7,352 nucleotides of DNA from Methyloglobulus sp. (GTDB lineage Bacteria; Pseudomonadota; Gammaproteobacteria; Methylococcales; Methylomonadaceae): contig JABFSV010000168.1 of NCBI GenBank assembly GCA_013140405.1, positions 1 to 7,352 of the forward strand. The letters are read 5' to 3'. Both the position numbers and the translations under genes were made by a program. Shown here piece after piece: positions 1 through 5,392 of this stretch (within the stretch, counting starts at the first letter, position 1; each line of letters begins with the position of its first letter). The notes below the pieces were generated by a model. It was given only the letters and a program-made list of their open reading frames with translations, did not search any database and was not told the origin of the DNA.

Positions 1-1
1 T

Positions 2-166
2 GATTACAGAAAATACGAATGTGCAGTTTGTGGACATGTTTATGATGAAGCGGTAGGCGATCCCGATTCTGATCTTGCGCCAGGTAAGCTATGGGAAGAT
101 ATTCCAGACGATTGGCATTGCCCGGAATGCGGCGTAGGCAAAAGTGATTTTGAGTTAATCAGCTAA
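2..166 (+). CDS. Rubredoxin, 5' end cut by the window edge
   Basis: Small iron protein that shuttles single electrons in the cytoplasm, usually receiving them from an NAD(P)H:rubredoxin reductase such as the next gene. The 54 codons visible hold both metal-binding knuckles: C-x-x-C-G at visible residues 7-11 and C-P-x-C-G at 40-44, four cysteines that would bind one Fe. Between them are the aromatic and acidic features usual for rubredoxins (Y14, D15, D20-P21, P27-G28, W31, the P-x-D-W run at 35-38). Rubredoxins are normally about 54-57 residues, so only one or a few codons are missing upstream. The codon before residue 1 ends in T, so the start lies outside the window. The stop is 61 nt before the reductase, with no hairpin terminator visible, so co-transcription is likely. 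Confidence 0.93.
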   Translation, partial: DYRKYECAVCGHVYDEAVGDPDSDLAPGKLWEDIPDDWHCPECGVGKSDFELIS

Positions 167-216
167 AAAATACGGTAAGATTGGTTTAACAATAATAATT
201 AGAGCCTAAAAAAATC

Positions 217-222
217 AGGAGG
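217..222 (+). promoter_or_regulatory. Strong ribosome binding site of the reductase
   Basis: AGGAGG lies five bases before the ATG at 228 and fixes that start. It is the strongest Shine-Dalgarno seen in the window. The cobalamin genes, by contrast, have weak or no recognisable sites and probably depend on translational coupling. Confidence 0.8.
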
Positions 223-227
223 GCAGC

Positions 228-1244
228 ATGAACATTGTCATCGTTGGCTCAGGTATTGCGGGTGTGACCTTTGCCGAAAAGTATCGGGCGTTGTCCCCTG
301 ATGCTGAAATCGTTTTGGTGACCTGTGAACACGACGGCTACTATTCCAGGCCGCTGCTGTCCCGTGGTTTTACCAAGACCGATATTGAGCAGTCCATTAT
401 CCTCAAGGGTTTCGAGAAGCTGCGTGAAAATGCTATTGATGTGATTGCTGGGTCGGAAGTCACTGCGATTGATCGTAACGCGAAGACAATCGCCATTGAC
501 GGCCCAGGTCAGGAAAAATCATTATCTTATGATAAGTTGGTACTGGCTCAGGGGTCGGCTGCATTTGTGCCACCACCGTTCCGGCCTTTCGAGAAATTAT
601 TTTTTAGCTTAAACAGCCTAGCTGATTTAAAAGCCATGCGGAAATTCCGCCAGCCGTTTTTAAGTCAAAATAAACATCCGCTTTGGGCGGTCATTGGAGG
701 CGGGTTGATCGGCTGCGAAGTTGCCTCCGATTTGGCGGTTGCTGGCGATAAGGTGACGGTTTATCACGCAATGGATAGGTTGATGGAACGTCAATTGGTT
801 GCCGATGATTCAGCTTCCTTACTCAGTGTTCTCGAATCATCAGGTATTGCAGTTTTATTTAATCAAGCTGTGCATGGTATTGTTGAGGAAGGCGGTAAAA
901 TGTGCGTAGAAACGGATGTGAATACCGAGTTTGATGCCGTTATCGTCGCTTGCGGGTTTAAACCACGCACCGAATTAGCCCAACATGCAGGTTTGGACGT
1001 AGGCAGGGGCATAAAAGTTAATCCTTACTTACAAACCAATGATGAAGCAATTTTTGCCCTGGGTGATGCAGCCGAATTGCCTGATGGCAAGCTCTACGCC
1101 TATATCCTGCCCATCCGTAGCCAAGCCCTGTGGTTGGCAAATTATTTGGCAGGACAAGAGCAAGCCGCTTGGTCGCCAGCACCGTTTTCGACTAAGGCTA
1201 AAGTGCATGGGTTTGAGGCAGGGCATCCGTATAGTTTTACCTAG
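228..1244 (+). CDS. FAD-dependent NAD(P)H:rubredoxin reductase, short C-terminus
   Basis: Flavoprotein of the pyridine nucleotide-disulphide oxidoreductase fold that passes electrons from NAD(P)H through FAD, most likely to the rubredoxin encoded just upstream. What is visible: an N-terminal FAD-binding GSGIAG (residues 7-12), a YDKLVLAQGS strand (101-110), a second dinucleotide-binding GGGLIG (157-162) for NAD(P)H, and the distal flavin motif FALGDAAE (276-283). The start has a strong AGGAGG five bases upstream. At 338 residues it is shorter than the roughly 380 I expect for rubredoxin reductases: after the point where those continue into a small C-terminal domain, this one ends with HGFEAGHPY and a stop. 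The same final codons recur near 1739. The nitric-oxide reductase flavorubredoxin reductases (NorW-like) are an alternative family label, but the rubredoxin neighbour favours this one. Confidence 0.9.
   Translation: MNIVIVGSGIAGVTFAEKYRALSPDAEIVLVTCEHDGYYSRPLLSRGFTKTDIEQSIILKGFEKLRENAIDVIAGSEVTAIDRNAKTIAIDGPGQEKSLSYDKLVLAQGSAAFVPPPFRPFEKLFFSLNSLADLKAMRKFRQPFLSQNKHPLWAVIGGGLIGCEVASDLAVAGDKVTVYHAMDRLMERQLVADDSASLLSVLESSGIAVLFNQAVHGIVEEGGKMCVETDVNTEFDAVIVACGFKPRTELAQHAGLDVGRGIKVNPYLQTNDEAIFALGDAAELPDGKLYAYILPIRSQALWLANYLAGQEQAAWSPAPFSTKAKVHGFEAGHPYSFT
1203..1232 (+). repeat. Direct repeat copy A (3' end of the reductase gene)
   Basis: A 30-base segment inside the reductase, coding V-H-G-F-E-A-G-H-P-Y, matches 1739-1768 at 27 of 30 positions by eye (17 identical bases, three mismatches, then ten identical). 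Weaker similarity continues past the stop codon into a TAG, AT-rich, GGAG-type leader before the next gene. The copies are offset by 536 bp in the same orientation and the same reading phase. Confidence 0.85.
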
Positions 1245-1255
1245 TTATTATTTGC

Positions 1256-1260
1256 AGGAG
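1256..1260 (+). promoter_or_regulatory. Ribosome binding site deciding the GTG start at 1270
   Basis: AGGAG ends nine bases before the GTG at 1270. With no ATG in a sensible place, this site is the reason for choosing the GTG start of the small gene that follows. Confidence 0.6.
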
Positions 1261-1269
1261 AATTAAGAG

Positions 1270-1629
1270 GTGAGAGCTTGCACAATCAAACCGTCTGATC
1301 GTAAAAATCAGGTTCGTTTGGTAGGAAATGACCTTGTAAAGAATTATGGCAAGAAGAATTACTATACAGTGCAGGAAGTTAAGAAGGCTAATCAACGCCA
1401 AGGAATTAGTTTAGATTTTGCTTGTTGGTCACATGCGGCTTTTAATACCCATAGTGATTTTGACGCATATCACAACTCAATTGGTGAAACTTGTGATTAT
1501 GTTGAGATGAAAACAGAAATGTTATCTTCGGTGAGTGCCCAATGCGACACTTCATGGTTTGACATTGATTTATCATGGCTTGAATTTCCAGATATTGATT
1601 TCTCAATTTTTGATTTCTTAGACTTTTAA
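1270..1629 (+). CDS. Small uncharacterised protein (possibly DUF6559-like) with acidic-aromatic tail
   Basis: I cannot assign a function. The 119-residue product starts at GTG behind a good AGGAG. The middle holds a recognisable pattern: Y-G-K-K-N-Y-Y-T-x-x-E-V at about 26-37, A-C-W-S-H-A-A-F at about 51-58, then F-D-A-Y-H and G-E-T-C-D-Y (about 64-79) followed by an M-K-T-E helix. From memory this arrangement resembles a family of unknown function found in proteobacteria (I think DUF6559), which I could not check. There is no signal peptide or membrane segment. The last 27 residues are odd: repeated W/F/L-D/E-I/F units (WFDID, WLEFPDID, IFDFLDF) ending in phenylalanine. This looks like a surface-exposed peptide for docking or recognition, though that is inference. 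The gene is AT-rich compared with its neighbours and sits between two copies of the reductase tail. Confidence 0.65.
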   Translation: MRACTIKPSDRKNQVRLVGNDLVKNYGKKNYYTVQEVKKANQRQGISLDFACWSHAAFNTHSDFDAYHNSIGETCDYVEMKTEMLSSVSAQCDTSWFDIDLSWLEFPDIDFSIFDFLDF

Positions 1630-1652
1630 ATATTTTCAACGAGATAAAAGTG

Positions 1653-1730
1653 CGTAGGATGTGGTAAACGCAGTGAACCGCATCAATCGCGAAACACGAA
1701 CTATGCGGTTCGTACCTCACCGCATCTACG
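1653..1730. repeat. Large imperfect palindrome (REP/MITE-like hairpin)
   Basis: The left arm at 1653-1683 and right arm at 1703-1730 are inverted copies. The inner stem GAACCGCAT (1675-1683) pairs perfectly with ATGCGGTTC (1703-1711) around a 19-base loop. The outer part CGTAG...CTACG also pairs, with mismatches and a few unpaired bases between. There is no T-run after it, so it is not a standard terminator. Its form (GTAGGATG...GAACCGCAT) resembles intergenic palindromes scattered in many proteobacterial genomes. It ends eight bases before copy B of the reductase tail. Confidence 0.75.
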
Positions 1731-1738
1731 GCTCTAAG

Positions 1739-1768
1739 GTGCATGGGTTTGAGGCGAAGCATCCGTAT
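1739..1768 (+). repeat. Direct repeat copy B, orphan copy of the reductase tail
   Basis: This is the partner of 1203-1232. Read in the same phase it encodes V-H-G-F-E-A-K-H-P-Y-D-L and then TAG at 1775-1777, so the final codons and stop of a reductase-like gene are kept although no gene body precedes them. Downstream it is followed by a GGAG-containing leader like that after copy A. It may be a leftover 3' end from an insertion or recombination, or part of a dispersed repeat. Confidence 0.8.
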
Positions 1769-1787
1769 GATCTTTAGCTATAAATTT

Positions 1788-1791
1788 GGAG
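1788..1791 (+). promoter_or_regulatory. Ribosome binding site deciding the ATG start at 1800
   Basis: GGAG lies eight bases before the ATG at 1800. It supports that start over the in-frame ATG at 1743, which falls inside the duplicated reductase tail. Confidence 0.6.
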
Positions 1792-1799
1792 TAAGACAG

Positions 1800-2222
1800 A
1801 TGGAATACCCAGATAGCATGGTGAAGCAATTAAAAATAATTAAATGGCTGCTTATTTTCATTACCGCTAGCGTATTTATTGCTGCTAGCTCTGTTGCTTT
1901 TGTTGCTTTACAGTCTATAAATCTTGTCGAAAGTAGCCTCGCCGATAGTTCTTGTGATGAGAAAAGTTTTAGAGACAAGGTATCTAACTTGGTTGATGAA
2001 GGTAAGCTAGAAGAAGCAATCAAGTTGGCTAACGAACGAATAAAAAGTTATCCCAATGACGAAGATGGATATTGGTATCGAGGTAAAGCCTATTATCTGC
2101 AAAAAAAATGGCAGACAGCCATAGACGATTTCAACAAAACAGAAGAGCTTGTACCTAGTTGGAAAGAACAATATACAGAGCCTTACAGGGCTGCCGCACA
2201 GTCGAAATTAGCCAACCGCTAA
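1800..2222 (+). CDS. Small membrane-anchored TPR protein
   Basis: The 140-residue protein has a short N-terminus with lysines (K9, K12, K15), one hydrophobic segment at about 13-37, and a soluble C-terminal part with tetratricopeptide-like helices at about 56-85 (G-K-L-E-E-A-I-K-L-A) and 90-118 (Y-W-Y-R-G-K-A-Y-Y-L, then A-I-D-D-F-N-K). This spacing fits two TPR units, a protein-binding scaffold. The basic residues before the membrane helix suggest an inner-membrane anchor with the repeats in the periplasm, which is inference. No enzymatic motif is seen and the binding partner is unknown. The start at 1800 has GGAG eight bases upstream; ATG 1818 is an alternative. Like the preceding small gene it is AT-richer than the cobalamin genes. 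It ends 17 nt before bluB, so it could share a transcript without sharing a function. Confidence 0.75.
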   Translation: MEYPDSMVKQLKIIKWLLIFITASVFIAASSVAFVALQSINLVESSLADSSCDEKSFRDKVSNLVDEGKLEEAIKLANERIKSYPNDEDGYWYRGKAYYLQKKWQTAIDDFNKTEELVPSWKEQYTEPYRAAAQSKLANR

Positions 2223-2239
2223 CAATTTACTCGTGGTAG

Positions 2240-2893
2240 ATGCCCCAGCACCGTTATCCTGACCCCGACATCGCCGCCGTTTACCGCGTTATTTACGAAC
2301 GCCGCGACGTGCGGCATTTCTTGCCTGATCCGATTGACCCTGAAATTTTCAGCCGCTTGCTGGATGCCGCACACCATGCGCCTAGCGTGGGTTTTATGCA
2401 GCCGTGGCGGTTTATCCGTATCAGCGATTCTGCTGTCCGCAAGGACATACACGATCTGGTCGAAAAAGAAAGAATTCTGACCGCCAAAGCTTTAAACAAA
2501 CGCGAAGATGAATTCATGAAGCTGAAAGTCGAAGGAATCCTGGAATGTGCGGAAGTGTTGGTTGCTGCTTTGTGTGATCGGCGAGATGAGCATGTGTTTG
2601 GCCGCCGCACCTTACCGGAAATGGATTTGGCTTCGTTGTCGTGTGCAATCCAAAATATGTGGCTCGCCGCCAGGGCGGAAGGGCTAGGTATGGGTTGGGT
2701 GTCCCTGTTTGAACCGCAAGCCTTGAAAGCGTTATTGAATATGCTGGAAGACAGCCATCCCGTGGCTATCTTATGTTTAGGTCATGTGGAAAAGTTCTAC
2801 GACAAACCTATGCTTGAGCAGGAGATGTGGGCGGGACGCAAGGACATCAATGATTTGCTCTTTGAAAATACCTGGAACAGTCCGTGTCGCTAG
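2240..2893 (+). CDS. bluB: 5,6-dimethylbenzimidazole synthase BluB
   Basis: Nitroreductase-fold flavoenzyme that uses oxygen to break down reduced FMN into 5,6-dimethylbenzimidazole, the lower ligand of vitamin B12, in the cytoplasm. Family hallmarks seen in the 217 residues: E-R-R-D-V-R-H-F at 20-27 (FMN phosphate contacts; D23 appears to match the catalytically important Asp of Sinorhizobium BluB), H-H-A-P-S-V-G-F-M-Q-P-W at 45-56, R-R-T-L-P-E-M-D at 122-129, and G-L-G-M-G-W-V-S at 148-155, where S155 appears to match the second important residue. The length is normal for BluB. It opens the cobalamin block; its stop overlaps the cobT start by 10 nt. The Shine-Dalgarno is weak (GGTAG) and I see no cobalamin riboswitch in the 17-nt gap upstream. 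The presence of BluB implies aerobic lower-ligand synthesis. Confidence 0.95.
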   Translation: MPQHRYPDPDIAAVYRVIYERRDVRHFLPDPIDPEIFSRLLDAAHHAPSVGFMQPWRFIRISDSAVRKDIHDLVEKERILTAKALNKREDEFMKLKVEGILECAEVLVAALCDRRDEHVFGRRTLPEMDLASLSCAIQNMWLAARAEGLGMGWVSLFEPQALKALLNMLEDSHPVAILCLGHVEKFYDKPMLEQEMWAGRKDINDLLFENTWNSPCR

Positions 2894-3930
2894 GTTTTAG
2901 CATTAATCCGGTCTCCTCACGGCTAAAGCCTGACCTACAAGCCAAAATCGACCAAAAAACTAAACCGCTAGGCGCGTTAGGACAATTAGAAAACCTCGCA
3001 CTGAAAATAGGCTTGATCCAAAATAGCCTAGAGCCCCAGCTAAATAAGCCAACCATTCTCATTTTTGCAGGTGATCACGGCATAGTAAAATCAGGAGTCA
3101 GCGCGTATCCGCAAGCCGTTACCGCACAGATGGTTGCCAATTTTTTGGCGGGTGGTGCTGCGATTAGTGTATTTGCAAGACAGCACAAGTTGGAGTTATT
3201 CGTGGTTGATGCTGGCGTTAATGCTAACTTAACCGCTCATCCCCAATTGATAGATGCAAAAATAGCCGAAGGCACAAAAAACTTTCTTTATGATTCTGCT
3301 ATGTCCGTAAGTCAGTGCTTAAAAGCCATACAATCAGGTGCAGAGATGGTAAGGCAACAACAGGTGAATGGCTGTGACTGTATTGGTTTTGGCGAAATGG
3401 GCATAGGCAACACCTCGTCCGCTGCTTTGCTTGCACATTGCCTGACTGGTCTTTCAATGGATCAGTGCGTTGGTCGCGGTACTGGTTTGGATGATAGTCA
3501 ACTTCAAAACAAACGCAAGGTTTTGCTGCAAGCCTTAAATTTCCATAAAGACATAACAGCACCACTGGATGTGCTGGCTACTTTCGGCGGTTTTGAAATC
3601 GCCATGATGGTAGGCGCTTATCTAAAAGCTGCCGAGCTAAGAATGCTGATTATGGTCGATGGCTTTATTGCCAGTGCCGCGCTGCTAGTGGCATACAAAC
3701 TGTATCCGGCTGTACTGGATTATTGCGTGTTTAGCCATGTTTCATCCGAACAAGGCCATAAAGCATTGTTATCCTACCTAAATGCAAAACCGCTGTTGAA
3801 CCTGGAATTACGCTTGGGTGAAGGTTCTGGTATTGCGCTTGCTTATCCGTTAATCCAGTCAGCAGTGTTGTTCTTAAATGAAATGGCGACCTTTGCGGAT
3901 GCAGGTGTTGATGAGCAAACCAATACTTAG
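2884..3930 (+). CDS. cobT: Nicotinate-nucleotide:dimethylbenzimidazole phosphoribosyltransferase CobT
   Basis: Transfers phosphoribose from nicotinate mononucleotide to dimethylbenzimidazole, giving alpha-ribazole-5'-phosphate; it acts directly on the BluB product. The 348-residue protein has the normal family length. Visible features: T-K-P-L-G-A-L-G at 26-33, the A-G-D-H-G-I stretch at 62-67, G-E-M-G-I-G-N-T-S at 170-178 with E171, and L-R-L-G-E-G-S-G at 309-316 with E313, which corresponds to the catalytic glutamate (E317) of Salmonella CobT. The GTG start at 2884 overlaps the end of bluB by 10 nt. No ATG is available near the expected N-terminus and the protein begins shortly before the conserved helix, so the GTG is the best choice. 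Translation is probably coupled to bluB. Confidence 0.95.
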   Translation: MSLGFSINPVSSRLKPDLQAKIDQKTKPLGALGQLENLALKIGLIQNSLEPQLNKPTILIFAGDHGIVKSGVSAYPQAVTAQMVANFLAGGAAISVFARQHKLELFVVDAGVNANLTAHPQLIDAKIAEGTKNFLYDSAMSVSQCLKAIQSGAEMVRQQQVNGCDCIGFGEMGIGNTSSAALLAHCLTGLSMDQCVGRGTGLDDSQLQNKRKVLLQALNFHKDITAPLDVLATFGGFEIAMMVGAYLKAAELRMLIMVDGFIASAALLVAYKLYPAVLDYCVFSHVSSEQGHKALLSYLNAKPLLNLELRLGEGSGIALAYPLIQSAVLFLNEMATFADAGVDEQTNT

Positions 3931-3932
3931 TT

Positions 3933-4841
3933 ATGTTTCATCTGAATAAAATACTGAATAGGTTGATTCCATTCATGGTTCGACGACCAACGGAAGTGCC
4001 TGTGGTGTCAGCTCACCGCGAACGGAATCAACGCACTACCGTTCGTCCTGAGCCCTTCGGCTACGCTCAGGAGAGCCTTGTCGAAGGACTTATTAAGAAC
4101 CCCCTAAATCTATTCTTCCTGGCCCTTAGTTTTTACACCCGACTACCTGTACCCAAAAACCAGGACTACGACCAGTTACCGCAAGCCAGTATTTATCTGC
4201 CTCTGGTCGGTTGGGTGGTGGGTGGATTAACGGGATTGTGCTTTTATCTGGCAACCATGCTGTGGGCGCAATCAACCGCAGTGATACTGGCTTTAATTGC
4301 AGGGATTTTGCTGACGGGTGCTTTTCACGAAGACGGTTTTGCCGATGTCTGCGACGGTTTTGGTGGCGGCTACGACAAGCAGCGTATCCTGGAAATTATG
4401 AAAGACTCGCAGATTGGCGCGTACGGTGCGCTTGGTCTGGTATTGTTGATGTCCTTAAAAATCAGTTTGCTGAGTACGATGCCAGCGGCTTCTGTACCTT
4501 TGTTACTGTTCGCGGGGCATAGCATCAGCCGCTTTCAACCGTTACTATTGATGCGGCAGTACGATTACGCTCGAAGTTACAACAGCAAAGTCAGTGCCGC
4601 ATTTTATAAGCCCAGTCCGCAGGAGCTATTAGTTGCCGGAGCTTTCGCCTTTTTACCGTTGTTGCTGTTACCACTTCTTTGCAGTTTAGCCATTCCGCTT
4701 ATATTCTTGGTTAACTGGAGATTAGCTTATTATTTTAATCGTCATATCGGTGGTTATACCGGCGATTGTCTCGGTGCGAGCCAGCAGGTCGCAGAAATCG
4801 TTTTTTATCTCGGCATCAGCGCATTGTGGACATTTACCTGA
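3933..4841 (+). CDS. cobS: Adenosylcobinamide-GDP ribazoletransferase (cobalamin synthase) CobS, with N-terminal extension
   Basis: Integral inner-membrane enzyme that joins adenosylcobinamide-GDP to alpha-ribazole (or its phosphate), completing the cobalamin nucleotide loop. The family core starts near residue 57 with F-F-L-A-L-S-F-Y-T-R-L-P-V-P (61-74). It includes the conserved acidic motif G-A-F-H-E-D-G-F-A-D-V-C-D-G at 129-142, E-I-M-K-D-S-Q-I-G at 154-162, and G-Y-T-G-D-C-L-G-A at 274-282. Hydrophobic segments lie at about 86-110, 114-131, 162-181, 186-198 and 232-261. CobS is usually about 250 residues; this frame is 302 because roughly 55 codons precede the core, and they are made largely of two palindromic repeats (3965-4089). 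ATG 3933 lies two bases after the cobT stop and lacks a clear Shine-Dalgarno. No ATG, GTG or TTG occurs in frame between 4008 and the core; ATT at 4092 is the only near-cognate candidate. So either the extension is translated or initiation is non-canonical. The stop overlaps cobC. Confidence 0.92.
   Translation: MFHLNKILNRLIPFMVRRPTEVPVVSAHRERNQRTTVRPEPFGYAQESLVEGLIKNPLNLFFLALSFYTRLPVPKNQDYDQLPQASIYLPLVGWVVGGLTGLCFYLATMLWAQSTAVILALIAGILLTGAFHEDGFADVCDGFGGGYDKQRILEIMKDSQIGAYGALGLVLLMSLKISLLSTMPAASVPLLLFAGHSISRFQPLLLMRQYDYARSYNSKVSAAFYKPSPQELLVAGAFAFLPLLLLPLLCSLAIPLIFLVNWRLAYYFNRHIGGYTGDCLGASQQVAEIVFYLGISALWTFT
3965..4029. repeat. Inverted repeat inside the 5' part of cobS
   Basis: The element begins GATTCC and ends GGAATC. 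Its arms are GATTCCATTCATGGTTCGAC and, read from the other end, GATTCCGTTCGCGGTGAGCT, so it forms an imperfect hairpin. The pieces GGTTCGAC and GCTCACCGCGAAC recall the GTTCG...TGAGC...GTCGAA palindromes common between genes in many bacteria. Here the element lies in the cobS frame without a stop codon. Confidence 0.7.
4041..4089. repeat. Second palindromic repeat in the 5' part of cobS
   Basis: CCTGAGC (4047-4053) pairs perfectly with GCTCAGG (4065-4071), and GTCCT (4045-4049) with AGGAC (4085-4089). The motif GTTCGTCCTGAGC followed later by GTCGAAGGAC is a familiar dispersed palindrome, and the closing GAAC of the right arm appears lost. It ends about seven codons before the conserved CobS core, with an open reading frame throughout. 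Confidence 0.75.
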
Positions 4842-5392
4842 TCCGCCATACTAAGACAGAAACCGTGACTGGCTTGTGTTATGGTCAAACGAATGTCGCA
4901 TTAGCCGATAGTTTCGACGATGAGGCGCGGCTTATCCGCGAGAAACTGCCTGATTTACTGCCCGATTGCTTGATAATTAGCAGCCCGTTAAGCCGTTGCG
5001 TACAACTGGCGCATACTTTTAGGAAGTCCGTTAAGTTGGATGACCGACTGCAGGAAGTTAATTTTGGCGATTGGGAAAAGCAGCGTTTTGACGATATAGA
5101 ACCGAGCTTATTAAAAAAATGGACGGAAAATTTTGTCACTGAGTCACCGCCTAATGGTGAAAGTTTCAGTGATTTGTGCCGTCGCGCTGGTAGCTTTTGG
5201 GATGAATTGCTTTTAAAGCATCCAGCCGAACAGGTTCTGCTTATCACTCATGCAGGTGTAATCCGCGCCCTGTTTGCCCATGTTTTGCAATTGCCACCAG
5301 CGAACGCGTTTAAGATAAGGGTCGATGTCGGTTCGGTGCATAAGCTGCAACACACCAATGATTACACCTACGTCCATTACATCAATCACTAA
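4826..5392 (+). CDS. cobC: Alpha-ribazole phosphatase (histidine phosphatase family)
   Basis: Removes the phosphate from alpha-ribazole-5'-phosphate (or from the cobalamin phosphate made by CobS), finishing the lower-ligand branch. The phosphoglycerate-mutase-like fold is clear: I-Y-L-I-R-H-T at 3-9 with the phospho-accepting H8, G-L-C-Y-G-Q-T at 16-22 (a pattern typical of CobC), S-S-P-L-S-R-C at 52-58 with R57, L-Q-E-V-N-F-G-D-W-E at 75-84, and L-I-T-H-A-G at 139-144 with the second histidine H142. I chose GTG 4826, giving 188 residues and a 16-nt overlap with cobS, because the family motif starts two codons later. A TTG at 4766 would add 20 residues without family features. The stop touches the cobQ ATG with no gap, indicating translational coupling. 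Confidence 0.92.
   Translation: MDIYLIRHTKTETVTGLCYGQTNVALADSFDDEARLIREKLPDLLPDCLIISSPLSRCVQLAHTFRKSVKLDDRLQEVNFGDWEKQRFDDIEPSLLKKWTENFVTESPPNGESFSDLCRRAGSFWDELLLKHPAEQVLLITHAGVIRALFAHVLQLPPANAFKIRVDVGSVHKLQHTNDYTYVHYINH

Noticed and set aside
1442..1762. Minus-strand open frame of 106 codons
   Set aside because: It runs antisense through the palindrome and the small unknown gene, has no recognisable domain, and its open length follows from the repeat. The plus-strand gene has a good ribosome binding site and family-like motifs.
1743..1799. Upstream ATG extending the TPR protein by 19 residues
   Set aside because: The extra codons lie in the duplicated reductase tail read in another frame, and the ATG at 1800 has GGAG at proper spacing directly before a typical membrane-anchor N-terminus.
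4211..4522. 103-codon plus-strand frame inside cobS
   Set aside because: It is a shadow of the conserved CobS core in another frame, with Cys/Arg/Trp-rich composition typical of out-of-frame reading.
4766..4825. TTG start giving a longer CobC
   Set aside because: It adds 20 arginine-rich residues overlapping cobS; the histidine phosphatase motif begins right after GTG 4826.
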